A DNA stretch of 64,000 nt from Chromobacterium haemolyticum DSM 19808. GTDB taxonomy: Bacteria > Pseudomonadota > Gammaproteobacteria > Burkholderiales > Chromobacteriaceae. The notes below the pieces were generated by a model, which saw nothing but the letters and a program-made list of their open reading frames with translations, made no database searches and was not told the DNA's origin. Shown piece after piece: positions 1 to 10,700 of this stretch (position 1 is the stretch's first letter; each line of letters opens with the position of its first letter). Where the stretch lies: assembly GCF_000711885.1 (NCBI RefSeq), contig NZ_JONK01000017.1, positions 50,748 through 114,747 of the forward strand, given 5' to 3'. Both the position numbers and the translations under genes were made by a program.

Positions 1-1194
1 GCCCCCACCGCCGTTCAGCTCGCCGCCGTCCCCACCATTCTGCAAGGCCACGACGTGCTGGCCACCGCGCAAACCGGCTCCGGCAAAACCGCGGCTTACT
101 GCCTGCCGCTGTTGCAGCAATGGCTGGCGGGCCGCCAGGCCTCGCCGCGCCAGGCGCAAACGCTGATCCTGCTCCCCACGCGAGAGCTGGCGGCGCAAGT
201 GGGCGACGTCCTGCGCCAACTGTCGCAGGGCCTGCCGCGCCGGCCCAAGATCGCCGTGGTCTTCGGCGGCGTTTCCATCAACCCGCAAATGATGGCCCTG
301 CGCGGCGGCGCCGACATCGTGGCGGCCACGCCCGGCCGGCTGCTGGACTTGCTGGCGCATAAGGCGCTGCGGCTTTCCTCCGTCGACACCCTGGTGCTGG
401 ACGAGGCCGACCGCCTGCTCGATCTCGGCTTTGCCGACGAGCTGGCCGGCGTGCTGGAGCAACTTCCGCCCTACCGGCAGAACCTGCTGTTTTCCGCCAC
501 CTTCCCGCCCGCCGTGCGCGCGCTGGCGGAACGACTGCTAAACCAGCCGCAGCGCATCGACATCGCGCCCGACGACACCGCCGCGCCGGACATCCGCCAG
601 CGCGCCATCGAAGTGGACGCCGGCCGGCGCACCATGCTGCTGCGCCATCTGCTGCAAACCCATGGCTGGGAACGGGCGCTGGTCTTCGTGGCCAGCCGGC
701 ACAGCGCCGACCGGGTGGCCGGCAAACTGCAGGCCGCCGGCATCCGCGCCGCCGCGCTGCATGGGGACTGCAGCCAGGGACAACGCGGCCAAGTGCTGGC
801 CGATCTCAAGTCCGGCCGCCTGCAAGTGCTGGTGGCCACCGACGTGGCCGCGCGCGGCATCGACATCGCCCGCCTGCCGGTGGTGATCAACTACGACCTG
901 CCCCGCTCGCCGGTGGACTACACCCACCGCATCGGCCGCACCGGCCGCGCCGGCGCCAGCGGCGAAGCCGTCAGCTTCATCAGCGCCGACTGCGCCGCGC
1001 ATTTCCAATTGATAGAAAAACGCCAGCGCTTGCGGCTGCCGCGCGAGCGGATCGCCGGCTTCGAGCCCGTTGCCGTCAACCCCGCCGCCAGCCCAAACGC
1101 GGCAATCGACAACGGCGGCGTCAAGGGCAAACGAAAGAGCAAGAAAGACAAGCTGCGGGAAGCCGCCGCCCAAGCGCAGGCCGAACCACGCTAA
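1..1194 (+). CDS. DEAD-box ATP-dependent RNA helicase, RhlE-like (5' end outside window)
   Basis: The reading frame is open from the first base, so the N-terminus lies upstream; the fragment begins inside the Q-motif region. Helicase motifs appear in order: motif I AQTGSGKT (fragment residues 23-30), Ia PTRELA, TPGR, motif II DEAD, motif III SAT, motif V ATDVAARGID and motif VI HRIGRTGRAG. Both RecA-like lobes are therefore present and look intact. The C-terminal tail is short and basic, with a Lys/Arg cluster (GKRKSKKDK), as in RhlE-type helicases that remodel rRNA or mRNA. The exact paralogue (RhlE versus another small DEAD-box protein) cannot be fixed without the N-terminus. A terminator hairpin follows the TAA. 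Confidence 0.93.
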   Translation, partial: APTAVQLAAVPTILQGHDVLATAQTGSGKTAAYCLPLLQQWLAGRQASPRQAQTLILLPTRELAAQVGDVLRQLSQGLPRRPKIAVVFGGVSINPQMMALRGGADIVAATPGRLLDLLAHKALRLSSVDTLVLDEADRLLDLGFADELAGVLEQLPPYRQNLLFSATFPPAVRALAERLLNQPQRIDIAPDDTAAPDIRQRAIEVDAGRRTMLLRHLLQTHGWERALVFVASRHSADRVAGKLQAAGIRAAALHGDCSQGQRGQVLADLKSGRLQVLVATDVAARGIDIARLPVVINYDLPRSPVDYTHRIGRTGRAGASGEAVSFISADCAAHFQLIEKRQRLRLPRERIAGFEPVAVNPAASPNAAIDNGGVKGKRKSKKDKLREAAAQAQAEPR

Positions 1195-1222
1195 GGCGCC
1201 GAGCCCAACGGAGAACTCAAAC

Positions 1223-1256
1223 AACAGGGCCGTTCCAGCTGGAACGGCCCTGTTTT
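1223..1256. terminator. Intrinsic terminator, probably bidirectional
   Basis: A 14-bp perfect stem, AACAGGGCCGTTCC pairing with GGAACGGCCCTGTT around AGCT, is followed by T-rich sequence on the plus strand. It lies between the convergent helicase and NagD-type phosphatase genes and can serve both. Confidence 0.85.
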
Positions 1257-1272
1257 CGCCTGCGGCCTAACT

Positions 1273-2052
<780 letters not shown>

Positions 2053-2256
2053 ACGGTATATCCAAAACACAGGTGCCGATTCCGCCGGCACGGAGGCGGG
2101 CCGCGGCTTCATTCGCCGCAACCGCGACAGCATAGCACGGCGGCTCTATCGAGCTTGTTGAAAGTCTAGCGAGCAAGGTCGGACGTTGCGGCAGAAAAGG
2201 CCTCGCCTACGAAATCACAATCTCGCAGCGCGCGGCGGGCTTTGAACAGGTTCTTA

Positions 2257-2396
2257 GAGCCTGTTCACGATCTCGCGAGCAAGAGCGAGACAAGGCGAAA
2301 ACGAGCGAAAAAGCGGAATGTACACGTGGTACATGAGCATTTTGAGCTTGTTTTTAACGCCGTATCGCCACAGCGCAGCAGATCGTGAACAGGTTC
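2257..2396. mobile_element. MITE copy 1 (140 bp), TTA target duplication
   Basis: Inverted ends GAGCCTGTTCACGATCT and AGATCGTGAACAGGTTC are flanked by TTA on both sides (2254-2256 and 2397-2399). The body is non-coding and contains the palindromic core ATGTACacgtgGTACAT. Immediately left, 2241-2253 (TTTGAACAGGTTC) is the right tip of another, otherwise lost copy. Confidence 0.88.
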
Positions 2397-2399
2397 TTA

Positions 2400-2595
2400 G
2401 GTCGGCCTCCCGCGCCAATCCATCCTAACGGACAGGTGACATGGAACCAAGCTACCGCTATCGGGCTCTTTAGCTGTACCATCGACGCCAGATGCACGCC
2501 TGCCCGCCGCGCCGATTTTTCCCGGCGGGCTCCTATCGCAGCAGCGGCCGCTCCCCACAGGTGCGACCTTTTGCCACCCAGGGAGCGCAGCACGT
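2400..2595. other. Upstream region of adc, no gene seen
   Basis: Between the MITE and adc I see no convincing ORF. A hairpin, GCCCGCC with GGCGGGC around a 15-base loop (2502-2530), lies in the probable 5' leader. A GGGAGCG ribosome-binding site sits at about 2581, before the adc ATG. Confidence 0.4.
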
Positions 2596-3336
2596 ATGAA
2601 CATCGACGCCATCCGCGAGCAGGCCTTCGCCATGCCGCTAACCAACCCCGCCTTCCCCCGCGGCCCCTACCGCTTCACCAACCGCGAATTCTTCATCATC
2701 ACCTACCGCACCGATCCGGCCAAACTGCGCGAGGTGGTGCCGGAGCCGCTGCAACCGGCCTCGGACCTGGTGAATTTCGAATTCATCCGCATGCCGGACT
2801 CCACCGGCTTCGGCGACTACACCGAAAGCGGCCAGGTGATACCCGTGCGGCTGGGCGGCGTGGCCGGCAACTACACCCATGCGATGTATCTGAACGATCA
2901 CCCGCCCATCGCCGGCGGCCGCGAGCTGTGGGGCTTTCCCAAAAAACTAGCTTGCCCGCGGCTGCAAGTGCGCACCGACACCCTGGTGGGCGAACTGGAC
3001 TACGGCCCGGTTCGGGTGGCCACCGCCACCATGGGCTATAAGCACCAGACGCTGGACGCCAGCGCGCTGCAGCGCTCCATGGTCAACACCCCCAACTTCC
3101 TGCTGAAGATCATTCCGCACGTGGACGGCAGCGCCCGCATTTGCGAACTGGTGCGCTTCTACTTGAAGGACGTGACCGTGCACGGCGCCTGGAGCGGGCC
3201 TGCGGCGCTGGCGCTGTTCCCGCACGCGCTGGCGCCGGTGGCGGAACTGCCGGTGCTGGAGATCGTGGAAGCGCGCCATATCATCGCCGACCTGACCCTG
3301 GGCCTAGGTGAAGTGGAATTCGATTACCTCAACTAA
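2596..3336 (+). CDS. adc: Acetoacetate decarboxylase
   Basis: This 246-residue protein matches acetoacetate decarboxylase, which converts acetoacetate to acetone and CO2 through a Schiff base. The catalytic Lys lies in GFPKKL (Lys116 or Lys117), the counterpart of the clostridial Lys115/Lys116 pair. N-terminal YRFTNREFF and the acidic stretch before [11 protein letters not shown] are typical of the family. It precedes a 3-hydroxybutyrate dehydrogenase that produces acetoacetate, so the two probably act in turnover of 3-hydroxybutyrate or polyhydroxybutyrate; acetone production is inferred. The TAA stop is also the target duplication of a MITE, and two tandem MITEs now separate this gene from the dehydrogenase. 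Confidence 0.92.
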   Translation: MNIDAIREQAFAMPLTNPAFPRGPYRFTNREFFIITYRTDPAKLREVVPEPLQPASDLVNFEFIRMPDSTGFGDYTESGQVIPVRLGGVAGNYTHAMYLNDHPPIAGGRELWGFPKKLACPRLQVRTDTLVGELDYGPVRVATATMGYKHQTLDASALQRSMVNTPNFLLKIIPHVDGSARICELVRFYLKDVTVHGAWSGPAALALFPHALAPVAELPVLEIVEARHIIADLTLGLGEVEFDYLN

Positions 3337-3476
3337 GAACCTGTCCAATATCTGCTGCGCATCGGCGATACGGCGTTAAAAACAAGCTCAAAATGCTCAT
3401 GTACCACGTGTACATTCCGCTTTTTCGCTCGTTTTCGCCTTGTCTCGCCCTTGCTCGCGAGACTTTGAACAGGCTC
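3337..3476. mobile_element. MITE copy 2 (140 bp) inserted at the adc stop codon
   Basis: The left end GAACCTGTCC starts directly after the adc stop TAA (3334-3336), and the right end ...TTTGAACAGGCTC is followed by TAA (3477-3479). The element is reversed relative to copy 1 and contains ATGTACcacgtGTACAT. Confidence 0.9.
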
Positions 3477-3479
3477 TAA

Positions 3480-3608
3480 GAACCTATTTACGATCTGCTG
3501 CGCGGCGGCGACACGGCGTTGAAAACCCCTTAGAAAGGGTCATGTACCGCTTGACCATTTCGCTTTTTCAGCCGTTCTCGCCTTGACTCGCGAGATCGTA
3601 AACACGTT
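3480..3608. mobile_element. MITE copy 3 (about 129 bp), tandem with copy 2
   Basis: It starts at GAACCTATTTACGATCTG immediately after the TAA that closes copy 2 and ends at GATCGTAAACACGTT before another TAA (3609-3611). Copies 2 and 3 thus share one TNA. It lies about 60 bp upstream of the next ATG, so it may carry or displace that gene's promoter. Confidence 0.85.
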
Positions 3609-3666
3609 TAAGAGCCGCTTCGCGGCCCGTCCCCACGCGACAACTCACCACAACAAGGAGAGCAGC

Positions 3667-4449
3667 ATGCAATTGAACGGCAAAGTGGCCTTGATCACCG
3701 GCGCGGCCAGCGGCATAGGCAAAGCCATTGCGGAAACCTACGCCCGGGCCGGCGCGGCGGTGGCTATCGCCGACATCAATCTGGCCGCCGCGCAGGCAAC
3801 GGCGGAGGAGATCAAAGCCGCCGGCGGCAAGGCGGTGGGCGTGGCGATGGATGTGACCAACGAGGAATCCGTCAACGCCGGCACCCAAGCGGCGGTGGAC
3901 GCGCTGGGCGGGCTGGACATCCTGATTTCCAACGCCGGCATCCAGATCGTCAACCCGCTGGTGGACTACAAGTTTTCCGACTGGAAGAAAATGCAGGCCA
4001 TCCACGTGGACGGCGCTTTTCTCACCACCAAGGCCGCGCTGCCGCATATGTACAAAGACAAGCGCGGCGGCACGGTGATCTATATGGGGTCGGTCCACTC
4101 TCACGAGGCGTCCAAACTCAAATCCGCCTACGTCACCGCCAAGCATGCCTTGCTGGGCTTGTGCCGGGTGCTGGCCAAGGAAGGCGCGGAATACAATGTG
4201 CGCGCCCACGTGATCTGCCCCGGCTTCGTGCGCACGCCGTTGGTGGAGAAACAGATTCCGGAGCAGGCCAAAGAACTGGGCATCAGCGAGGAGGAAGTGG
4301 TCAAGCGCGTAATGCTGGGCAATACCGTGGACGGCGTATTCACCACGGTGGACGACGTGGCCCAAACCGCGCTGTTTCTGGCCGCCTTCCCCAGCGCTGC
4401 GCTGACCGGCCAATCCGTCATCGTCAGCCACGGCTGGTATATGCAATGA
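3667..4449 (+). CDS. bdhA: 3-hydroxybutyrate dehydrogenase (SDR family)
   Basis: This 260-residue short-chain dehydrogenase interconverts 3-hydroxybutyrate and acetoacetate with NAD. The cofactor motif TGAASGIG is at residues 11-18, NAG at 89-91, catalytic Ser142, and Tyr155/Lys159 in YVTAK. The C-terminal HGWYMQ and the stretch [20 protein letters not shown] are typical of the 3-hydroxybutyrate group rather than generic SDRs. The ATG at 3667 is supported by an AAGGAG site 10 bases upstream; the longer frame from 3583 starts inside a MITE and is rejected. The stop overlaps the patatin gene start as ATGA, so those two genes are translationally coupled. Confidence 0.92.
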   Translation: MQLNGKVALITGAASGIGKAIAETYARAGAAVAIADINLAAAQATAEEIKAAGGKAVGVAMDVTNEESVNAGTQAAVDALGGLDILISNAGIQIVNPLVDYKFSDWKKMQAIHVDGAFLTTKAALPHMYKDKRGGTVIYMGSVHSHEASKLKSAYVTAKHALLGLCRVLAKEGAEYNVRAHVICPGFVRTPLVEKQIPEQAKELGISEEEVVKRVMLGNTVDGVFTTVDDVAQTALFLAAFPSAALTGQSVIVSHGWYMQ

Positions 4450-5633
4450 CGCCGCCGCACAATCCGGCCTGCCCTCAGGCCGGCGGCCTGTACCAAAGCC
4501 GCAGCCTGCCGCCCGGCCATCGCTACCAGGTGCTGGCGCTGGTGCTTCAGGGCGGCGGCGCGCTGGGCTCCTACCAGCCCGGCGTCTATCAAGGCCTGGC
4601 CGAAGCCGACCTGCATCCTAACTGGGTGGCCGGCATCTCCATAGGCGCGCTCAACGCCGCCATCATCGCCGGCAATCCGCCGGAACGGCGGGTGGAGCAA
4701 CTGCGCGCCTTCTGGGACACCATCTGCCGGCCGCCGTTTCTGCCACCCAGCCCGTTCAGCCAACTGGACACCCACCACTGGCCCGCGAGCCTCAACGGGC
4801 TGATGGCAAGCTGGGAAGCCTGGCGCGCGCTGACCGAGGGCCAGAACGGTTTCTTCCTGCCGCGCTCTCCCTGGCCGGCCGGCGCGCCCTCTCCCGCCAA
4901 CTGCAGTTTCTACGACACCGCGCCGCTGAAAAGCACGCTGGAGCGCTTCGCTGATTTCGACCGCATCAACGACAGCGATCAGATGCGGGTATCGGTGGGC
5001 GCGGTCAATCTACGCAGCGGCAACTTCGTCTATTTCGACAACACCCGTCAACGTCTGCGCCCCGAGCATTTCATGGCCTCCGGCGCGCTGCCCCCCGGTT
5101 TCCCGGCGGTGGAGATAGACGGCGAGTACTACTGGGACGGCGGCCTGGTGTCCAATACGCCGCTGAAGCAGATACTGAGCACCGAACCCCGCAAGAACTC
5201 CTTGGTGTTCCAGGTGGACCTGTGGAGCGCCAAGGGAAAGCCGCCCACGGACATGAAGGCGATCGCCATGCGGCAGAAGGACATCCAGTACTCCAGCCGC
5301 ACCCGCCAAATCACCGATACGATGAAGCGGGAGCAGAACTACCGCGGCTTGCTGCGGCAGTTGATGGAGCTGGTGCCGGAAGCGCAGCGCGAGCACCCGG
5401 CTTACCGTCGCGCCCATGAGCTGGCCTGCGGCCGGCTGCTGAAGGTGATCCACCTGATCTACCAGGACAAGGAGTACGAGGACCACCACAAGGATTATCA
5501 GTTCGGCGCCCAGACCATGCGCGCGCACTGGGCCAGCGGCTACCAGGACATCTGCCGCACGCTGGGCCACCCGGATTGGCTGGAGATGCCGTCGCCGGAC
5601 CGGCCCTTCGTCACCCACGACGTGCATCGCTGA
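4446..5633 (+). CDS. Patatin-like phospholipase
   Basis: This 395-residue patatin-domain protein is predicted to be a serine lipid acyl hydrolase with a Ser-Asp dyad. The oxyanion loop GGGALG lies at residues 36-41, the nucleophile elbow GISIG at 63-67 (Ser65), and the catalytic Asp in YYWDGG near residue 232. The C-terminal third, rich in charged residues and including [14 protein letters not shown], resembles the extension found in bacterial patatins with a DUF3734 tail. The start overlaps the dehydrogenase stop by 4 bases. Such patatins often accompany 3-hydroxybutyrate dehydrogenase; a role at lipid or PHB granules is inferred only. The TGA stop doubles as a MITE target site. Confidence 0.88.
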   Translation: MTPPHNPACPQAGGLYQSRSLPPGHRYQVLALVLQGGGALGSYQPGVYQGLAEADLHPNWVAGISIGALNAAIIAGNPPERRVEQLRAFWDTICRPPFLPPSPFSQLDTHHWPASLNGLMASWEAWRALTEGQNGFFLPRSPWPAGAPSPANCSFYDTAPLKSTLERFADFDRINDSDQMRVSVGAVNLRSGNFVYFDNTRQRLRPEHFMASGALPPGFPAVEIDGEYYWDGGLVSNTPLKQILSTEPRKNSLVFQVDLWSAKGKPPTDMKAIAMRQKDIQYSSRTRQITDTMKREQNYRGLLRQLMELVPEAQREHPAYRRAHELACGRLLKVIHLIYQDKEYEDHHKDYQFGAQTMRAHWASGYQDICRTLGHPDWLEMPSPDRPFVTHDVHR

Positions 5634-5773
5634 GAACGTGTTTACGATCTCGCGAGCAAGGGTGAGACAAGGCGAAAGCGGCTGAGAAAGCGGAATGTAC
5701 GCGTGGTACATGAGCATTTCGAAGCGGGTTTCAACGCCTTACCGCCGACGCGCGGCAGATCGTCAACAGGTGC
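5634..5773. mobile_element. MITE copy 4 (140 bp) inserted at the patatin stop codon
   Basis: The patatin TGA stop (5631-5633) is duplicated as TGA at 5774-5776. The ends are GAACGTGTTTACGATCT and AGATCGTCAACAGGTGC. Orientation is as in copy 1, with core ATGTACgcgtgGTACAT. Confidence 0.9.
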
Positions 5774-5806
5774 TGAGACGGCGGAAGCCGGCGCGCGCCC
5801 GGCCTT

Positions 5807-6466
<660 letters not shown>

Positions 6467-6578
6467 CTAAAGACATGCGGCGCCCGGCGCCAGCGCCAAA
6501 ACGCGAACACTGCGTTTCCCGGCGCGCCGTCCGTCCTGGCCGCCGACCGACACCCAGCGGACGTTGAACGGACTCTCA

Positions 6579-6721
6579 GAGCCTGTTCACGATCTTGCAA
6601 GCCAAGGCGAAACAAGGCGAAAACCGCTGAGAAAGCGGAGTGTACAAGTGGTACATGAGCATTTCGAAGCGGTAGCCACCGTGTCACGCCTCACAACGCG
6701 CAGCAGATCGTGAACCGGTTC
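6579..6721. mobile_element. MITE copy 5 (143 bp) inserted at the cysM stop codon
   Basis: TCA flanks both sides (6576-6578, 6722-6724). The right TCA is the reverse complement of the cysM TGA stop. Ends are GAGCCTGTTCACGATCTT and AGATCGTGAACCGGTTC. Internal divergence is higher than in copies 1, 2 and 4. Confidence 0.9.
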
Positions 6722-7606
6722 TCAACCAAACAGGCCGGTGGACAGGTAGCGATCGCCGCGGTCGCAGACAATGGAGACAATGACCGCGTTTTCCAGCTGG
6801 CTCGACAGGCGCAAGGCCACCGCCAGCGCGCCGCCGGACGAAGGCCCGGCCAGAATGCCCTCCTCGCGCGCCAGCAGCCGCGCCATATCCTCCGCCTCCT
6901 GCTGGCTGACATGCTGCAAATCGTCCAGCTGCGAGAAATCGCAGATCTTGGGCACGTAGGGGTCTTCCCATTTACGGATGCCGGCAATCTGACTGCCTGG
7001 CTCCGGATGCACGCCCACAATCTGGATGGCCGGGTTTTGCCGCTTCAGGTAGCTGCCGGTGCCCATGATGGTGCCGGTGGTGCCCATGCTGGACACGAAG
7101 TGAGTGATGCCGCCCCGGGTGTCCTGCCAGATTTCCGGCCCGGTGCTTTCATAGTGGGCCAGCGGATTGTCCGGATTGGAGAACTGGTCCAGGATGCGGC
7201 CCTGGCCGGCGGCTTCCATCTTGCGCGCCAGGTCGATGGAACCCGGCATCGAGGCCTCCTTGGGCGTCAGGACCACTTCCGCGCCGTAGGCGCGCATCGC
7301 CTGCACCCGCTCGGCGCTGGAGTTCTCCGGCATGATGAGGATCATCTTGTACCCCATCATCGCCGCCGCCATCGCCAGCGCAATGCCGGTATTGCCGCTG
7401 GTGGGTTCGATCAGAGTATCACCCGACTTGATCTCGCCGCGTTCTTCGGCGCGACGGATCATGGACAGGGCCGGCCGGTCCTTGACCGAGCCCGCCGGGT
7501 TGTTGCCTTCCAGCTTGACCAGCACGGTGTTGCTGGTGACGCCGGGCAGGCGCTTGAGTCTGACCAGCGGGGTGTGGCCGACGAAATCTTCCAGATGCTT
7601 GTACAC
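6722..7606 (-). CDS. cysM: Cysteine synthase B (O-acetylserine/thiosulfate sulfhydrylase)
   Basis: This 294-residue PLP enzyme makes cysteine, or S-sulfocysteine from thiosulfate, using O-acetylserine. PLP Lys42 sits in NPAGSVKDR, the substrate loop TSGNTG at residues 68-73, and the phosphate-binding glycine loop is SSMGTTGTIMG. Length, and the sequence around EPEPGSQIAGI (here HPEPGSQIAGI), fit CysM better than CysK. The start is GTG at 7606, directly encoding the conserved YKHLEDFVGHTP, with GGAGA seven bases upstream. Its TGA stop lies in a MITE target duplication. No sulfur genes are adjacent. Confidence 0.92.
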   Translation of the reverse strand: MYKHLEDFVGHTPLVRLKRLPGVTSNTVLVKLEGNNPAGSVKDRPALSMIRRAEERGEIKSGDTLIEPTSGNTGIALAMAAAMMGYKMILIMPENSSAERVQAMRAYGAEVVLTPKEASMPGSIDLARKMEAAGQGRILDQFSNPDNPLAHYESTGPEIWQDTRGGITHFVSSMGTTGTIMGTGSYLKRQNPAIQIVGVHPEPGSQIAGIRKWEDPYVPKICDFSQLDDLQHVSQQEAEDMARLLAREEGILAGPSSGGALAVALRLSSQLENAVIVSIVCDRGDRYLSTGLFG

Positions 7607-7691
7607 GACGCGTTCTCCAACGGGGAACGGTCATTATACCGATTGGCTATCAGCAAAGACGGAATCCTTATGTCTAAGCAAATAACCGTTA

Positions 7692-7717
7692 CGCTCCCTC
7701 GCGGCGGCGAGGGAGCG
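7692..7717 (-). terminator. Possible terminator after the giant gene
   Basis: An 11-bp perfect stem, CGCTCCCTCGC with GCGAGGGAGCG and loop GGCG, lies about 55 bases past the giant gene's stop. On the minus strand it is followed by AACGGTTATTT, only weakly T-rich, so termination here is plausible but not certain. Confidence 0.5.
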
Positions 7718-7773
7718 GGTCTTGCGCCAGAGGGAGGCCGCCCTCCGGCGCGCGGCGGAGCCTGGGCGGTTGA

Positions 7774-10700
7774 TCAAACCATGGGCGGCTCGATTCTGGT
7801 GAGCTCCAGGAACACATTGCGCAAGCGCAACAAGGGCTGAGCTTGTTCAGTCAAATTGGAGCTGACGGTCAGGTCGAACCACAAGCTGCCGCCTTTTTGC
7901 TCCGGTTCGTGCGCGGCGAACCAGTCCACGCAACCCCGGGCTTGCTGGACAACGACGTCGGCCAGCGGCAGACCGCCGCCGCCCTCTTGCAAGGCCACCT
8001 CGGTAGGCGGCATCAGGTAGACCGGCAAGCGCACCTTGCTCAACGCATCGTTCAGCCGGTACTCGTAATATACCGTCAGGCTGAGGATGGCGCTGTCGCT
8101 GCCGGCATGGCCGAACAAAGCCTGATAGAACAAGCCAAGCTGGCACTCCAGCGACCGGCTCACCGGCTGGTCCGCGCCCTGGGCGTAGATGACAGCCATG
8201 TTCACCGGCTGATCCGAATCCACGGTGGGACGCAGCGGCGCGGACAGGGACACCGTCGGCGTCTGATAGACGAACGGCTCCGCCGTCGGCTTGCCCGGCA
8301 CCAACTCCTCGTTGCGCCGCAGGAAGACCTGAGCGTTGGCGTCCTGCCGCTCCAGGATATCCAGGTCCGGCAATACCACCATGCGCGCGGCGATGCCCTT
8401 GCCTTCGGACGCGGCCAGATAGGCGCCGGTGCTCCGATCAAGATAAGTGAAGGAACGGCTCAGGCCTTCTCCCTCCTCCGGCTCGCACTCGTATCGCTCC
8501 GGCTCCACCTGCACGAAAGGTTGGCCGGCGCGCTCGGGCAGCGGCTGCGCCAGCGTCAGCGTCACTCGCAGCGCGCTCACCTTGCCTCCATCCGGGTTGA
8601 CGCGCTCCACCGCGTCCTCCTCAATGACGAAGCGTATCGGTTCCGCCTGCGCCAGCAGCCGGCTGTTCGCTTGCAACAAGCCCCCGCCGCCGGCGCTGTC
8701 CGCCAGCCACTGCACCATCTCGCCGGCGGACAGCAGCGCCGCCTCGGCGTTCTGGATCTGAGCCGGGTCCTTGCTGTTGATGTCCAGCGGCAGCAAGAAG
8801 CGGTTCAGATCCTCCACCACCTTGGGAAAGACCTGGGTCATTTCCGCCAGGTTGTCGAACAGATCCCGGCTGAGCGCCATCGCCCTCAAACCGGATTGTC
8901 CGCCCAGATTGAAATCAATCTGGCCGTTGATCGCGTCCTGCTCGAAATGGCGTTGCAGCGCATAGCGCAGCCGATAATTCCAACGACTCAGCGCGGCCAG
9001 CGGATTGTAGTCGCCGGGCCGGCTGCAAGCCGGGTCCCCGGCGGCCGTAAGCCGCGCCGCCATGACTTCATCCGCAGGCAGACGGCACGGGCAAGCGATG
9101 TCGGCGTTGGCCGCCGCCTCCTGCAGGGTCAGGGTCGGCGTTTCCGGGAAGGCGCGCAGCACGATGGGGGTGCTGAAAGCGCCCAACGCCTGGCGCAGCG
9201 GCCAGCTCTCGCCGGCGGTGTCCGCCACGAAACTGAGCCAGGACGACGGCTGGTAGCCGCGGATGCCGGCCAGCGCGCCGATCTGGTGTTCAATGTTCTG
9301 TCCTTCGAACACCAGGTCCAGGTCCACTTTCTTGGCCTCCAGGCCCGCGCTGGAGAGCAGGAAGCTCAGCAGGCGAGTATTGCCGCCGCCGTCGCCGGCC
9401 AGCTTCAATCCCAGCTTGGGCGCGGTCAGAGACAGGTTGCCGCGGCCCATGATGCCGCTGCCGCCCGGCTGGCTCACAATATTGCCGTATAGCCGCGGCG
9501 TCAGTTCCGCGCCCGAGGGTTGGATCGCGGCATTGACCTCGGCCTGGAACTGCAGACCGGCGCGCACCGCGTAGAACTCGCTCAGCGTGCCCAGCATCCT
9601 CTGGAAGAAGGCTTCGCGGATCGCGTCCAGTTCCCTCTGGTCCGCGCTCTCGTCGCGGAACACCGGAATCATCGCGCTCTTCAAGGCTTGGGCCAGCGCT
9701 TCTTTCGCGTCCAGCAGTCCCTGCATCGCGTTGTTGCCGGTCAGGCTGCGCAAGATCTGCGCCGGCGCGACATAGGCCGGCGACAGCAATTGGTCAATGC
9801 GAGCCAACGAGGATTGCAGCCATTGATCCAGATCCACGTCGGTGAAAGCGCGCGGCTCGGCCGGGTCCTGCAGGCTGATCACCTTGCCCGTGCGGTAGGG
9901 AATGATGGCCGCGTCCATCTTGGACGCCAATTGATTGGATACCGGCCTGGGCGCGAACTGCTTGGGTTGGCCCGGATTGAGCAGACGGTAGGAGATGCCC
10001 TGCGCGGCGTCCCGTCCCAACTGCACCGCCCACAAGGTCATGCCGGAGCCGCCGGTGAAGGCGTTGCGATCGCTGCCGGTGGCCACTTGGTAGCGCGGCC
10101 CCTGCGGAGTGGACAGCGCTTGCTCGAAGCGGGCCGCAAACTGCTTGAGATCGCGCTGGGCGCTCGCCGCGGCCTGGTCGCCTTGCAGCGGGCCGGTGGA
10201 CGGCGACAACAGCGTGCCCGCTTCGGCCACGCCGGACACCGCCGCCAGCGCGCCGCTCACCAACTGCGGTTTGCGGCTCAAGGTCAGGCTGGCGTCCAAG
10301 CGGAAGATCTGGTCGTCGTTGATCTGGCCAGCCTGCAGCGGCGCGCTCAACTCCAACAGCGGCTGGAAGCCGGCGGCTCGCTCTTGATGGCTGCCGCTGC
10401 TGTTGGGCAGCAAGCTGTTGAGCCAGGCGTAGATGTCCACCGCCCAATTGACCAGCGCCGCCTGCTGCGAGGGCTCCAACAGCGCGGTCTCCGGGCAGAC
10501 GCTGCTGCTCAGCTCGATGCCGAGGCCGTTGGGGTCTTGCAACTGATACAAGACCTTGGCGTAGATGGCGATGGCCTGTTCGATGCGCTGCCGACCACCG
10601 GCGTCCAGCGCCTTGGCCGCGTCCAAATAGGGCTGCTGGTCAAAGGCCAGCGACACCTTGAGCCCCGCCTTGCCGTCTTGCAAGGTGGCGAACAGGTAGT

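Noticed and set aside
2257..3608. MITE arrays as a CRISPR array or as tRNA-like genes
   Set aside because: Units are about 140 bp with inverted ends and target duplications; no regular short repeat-spacer pattern, no cas genes, and no cloverleaf or anticodon stem is seen.
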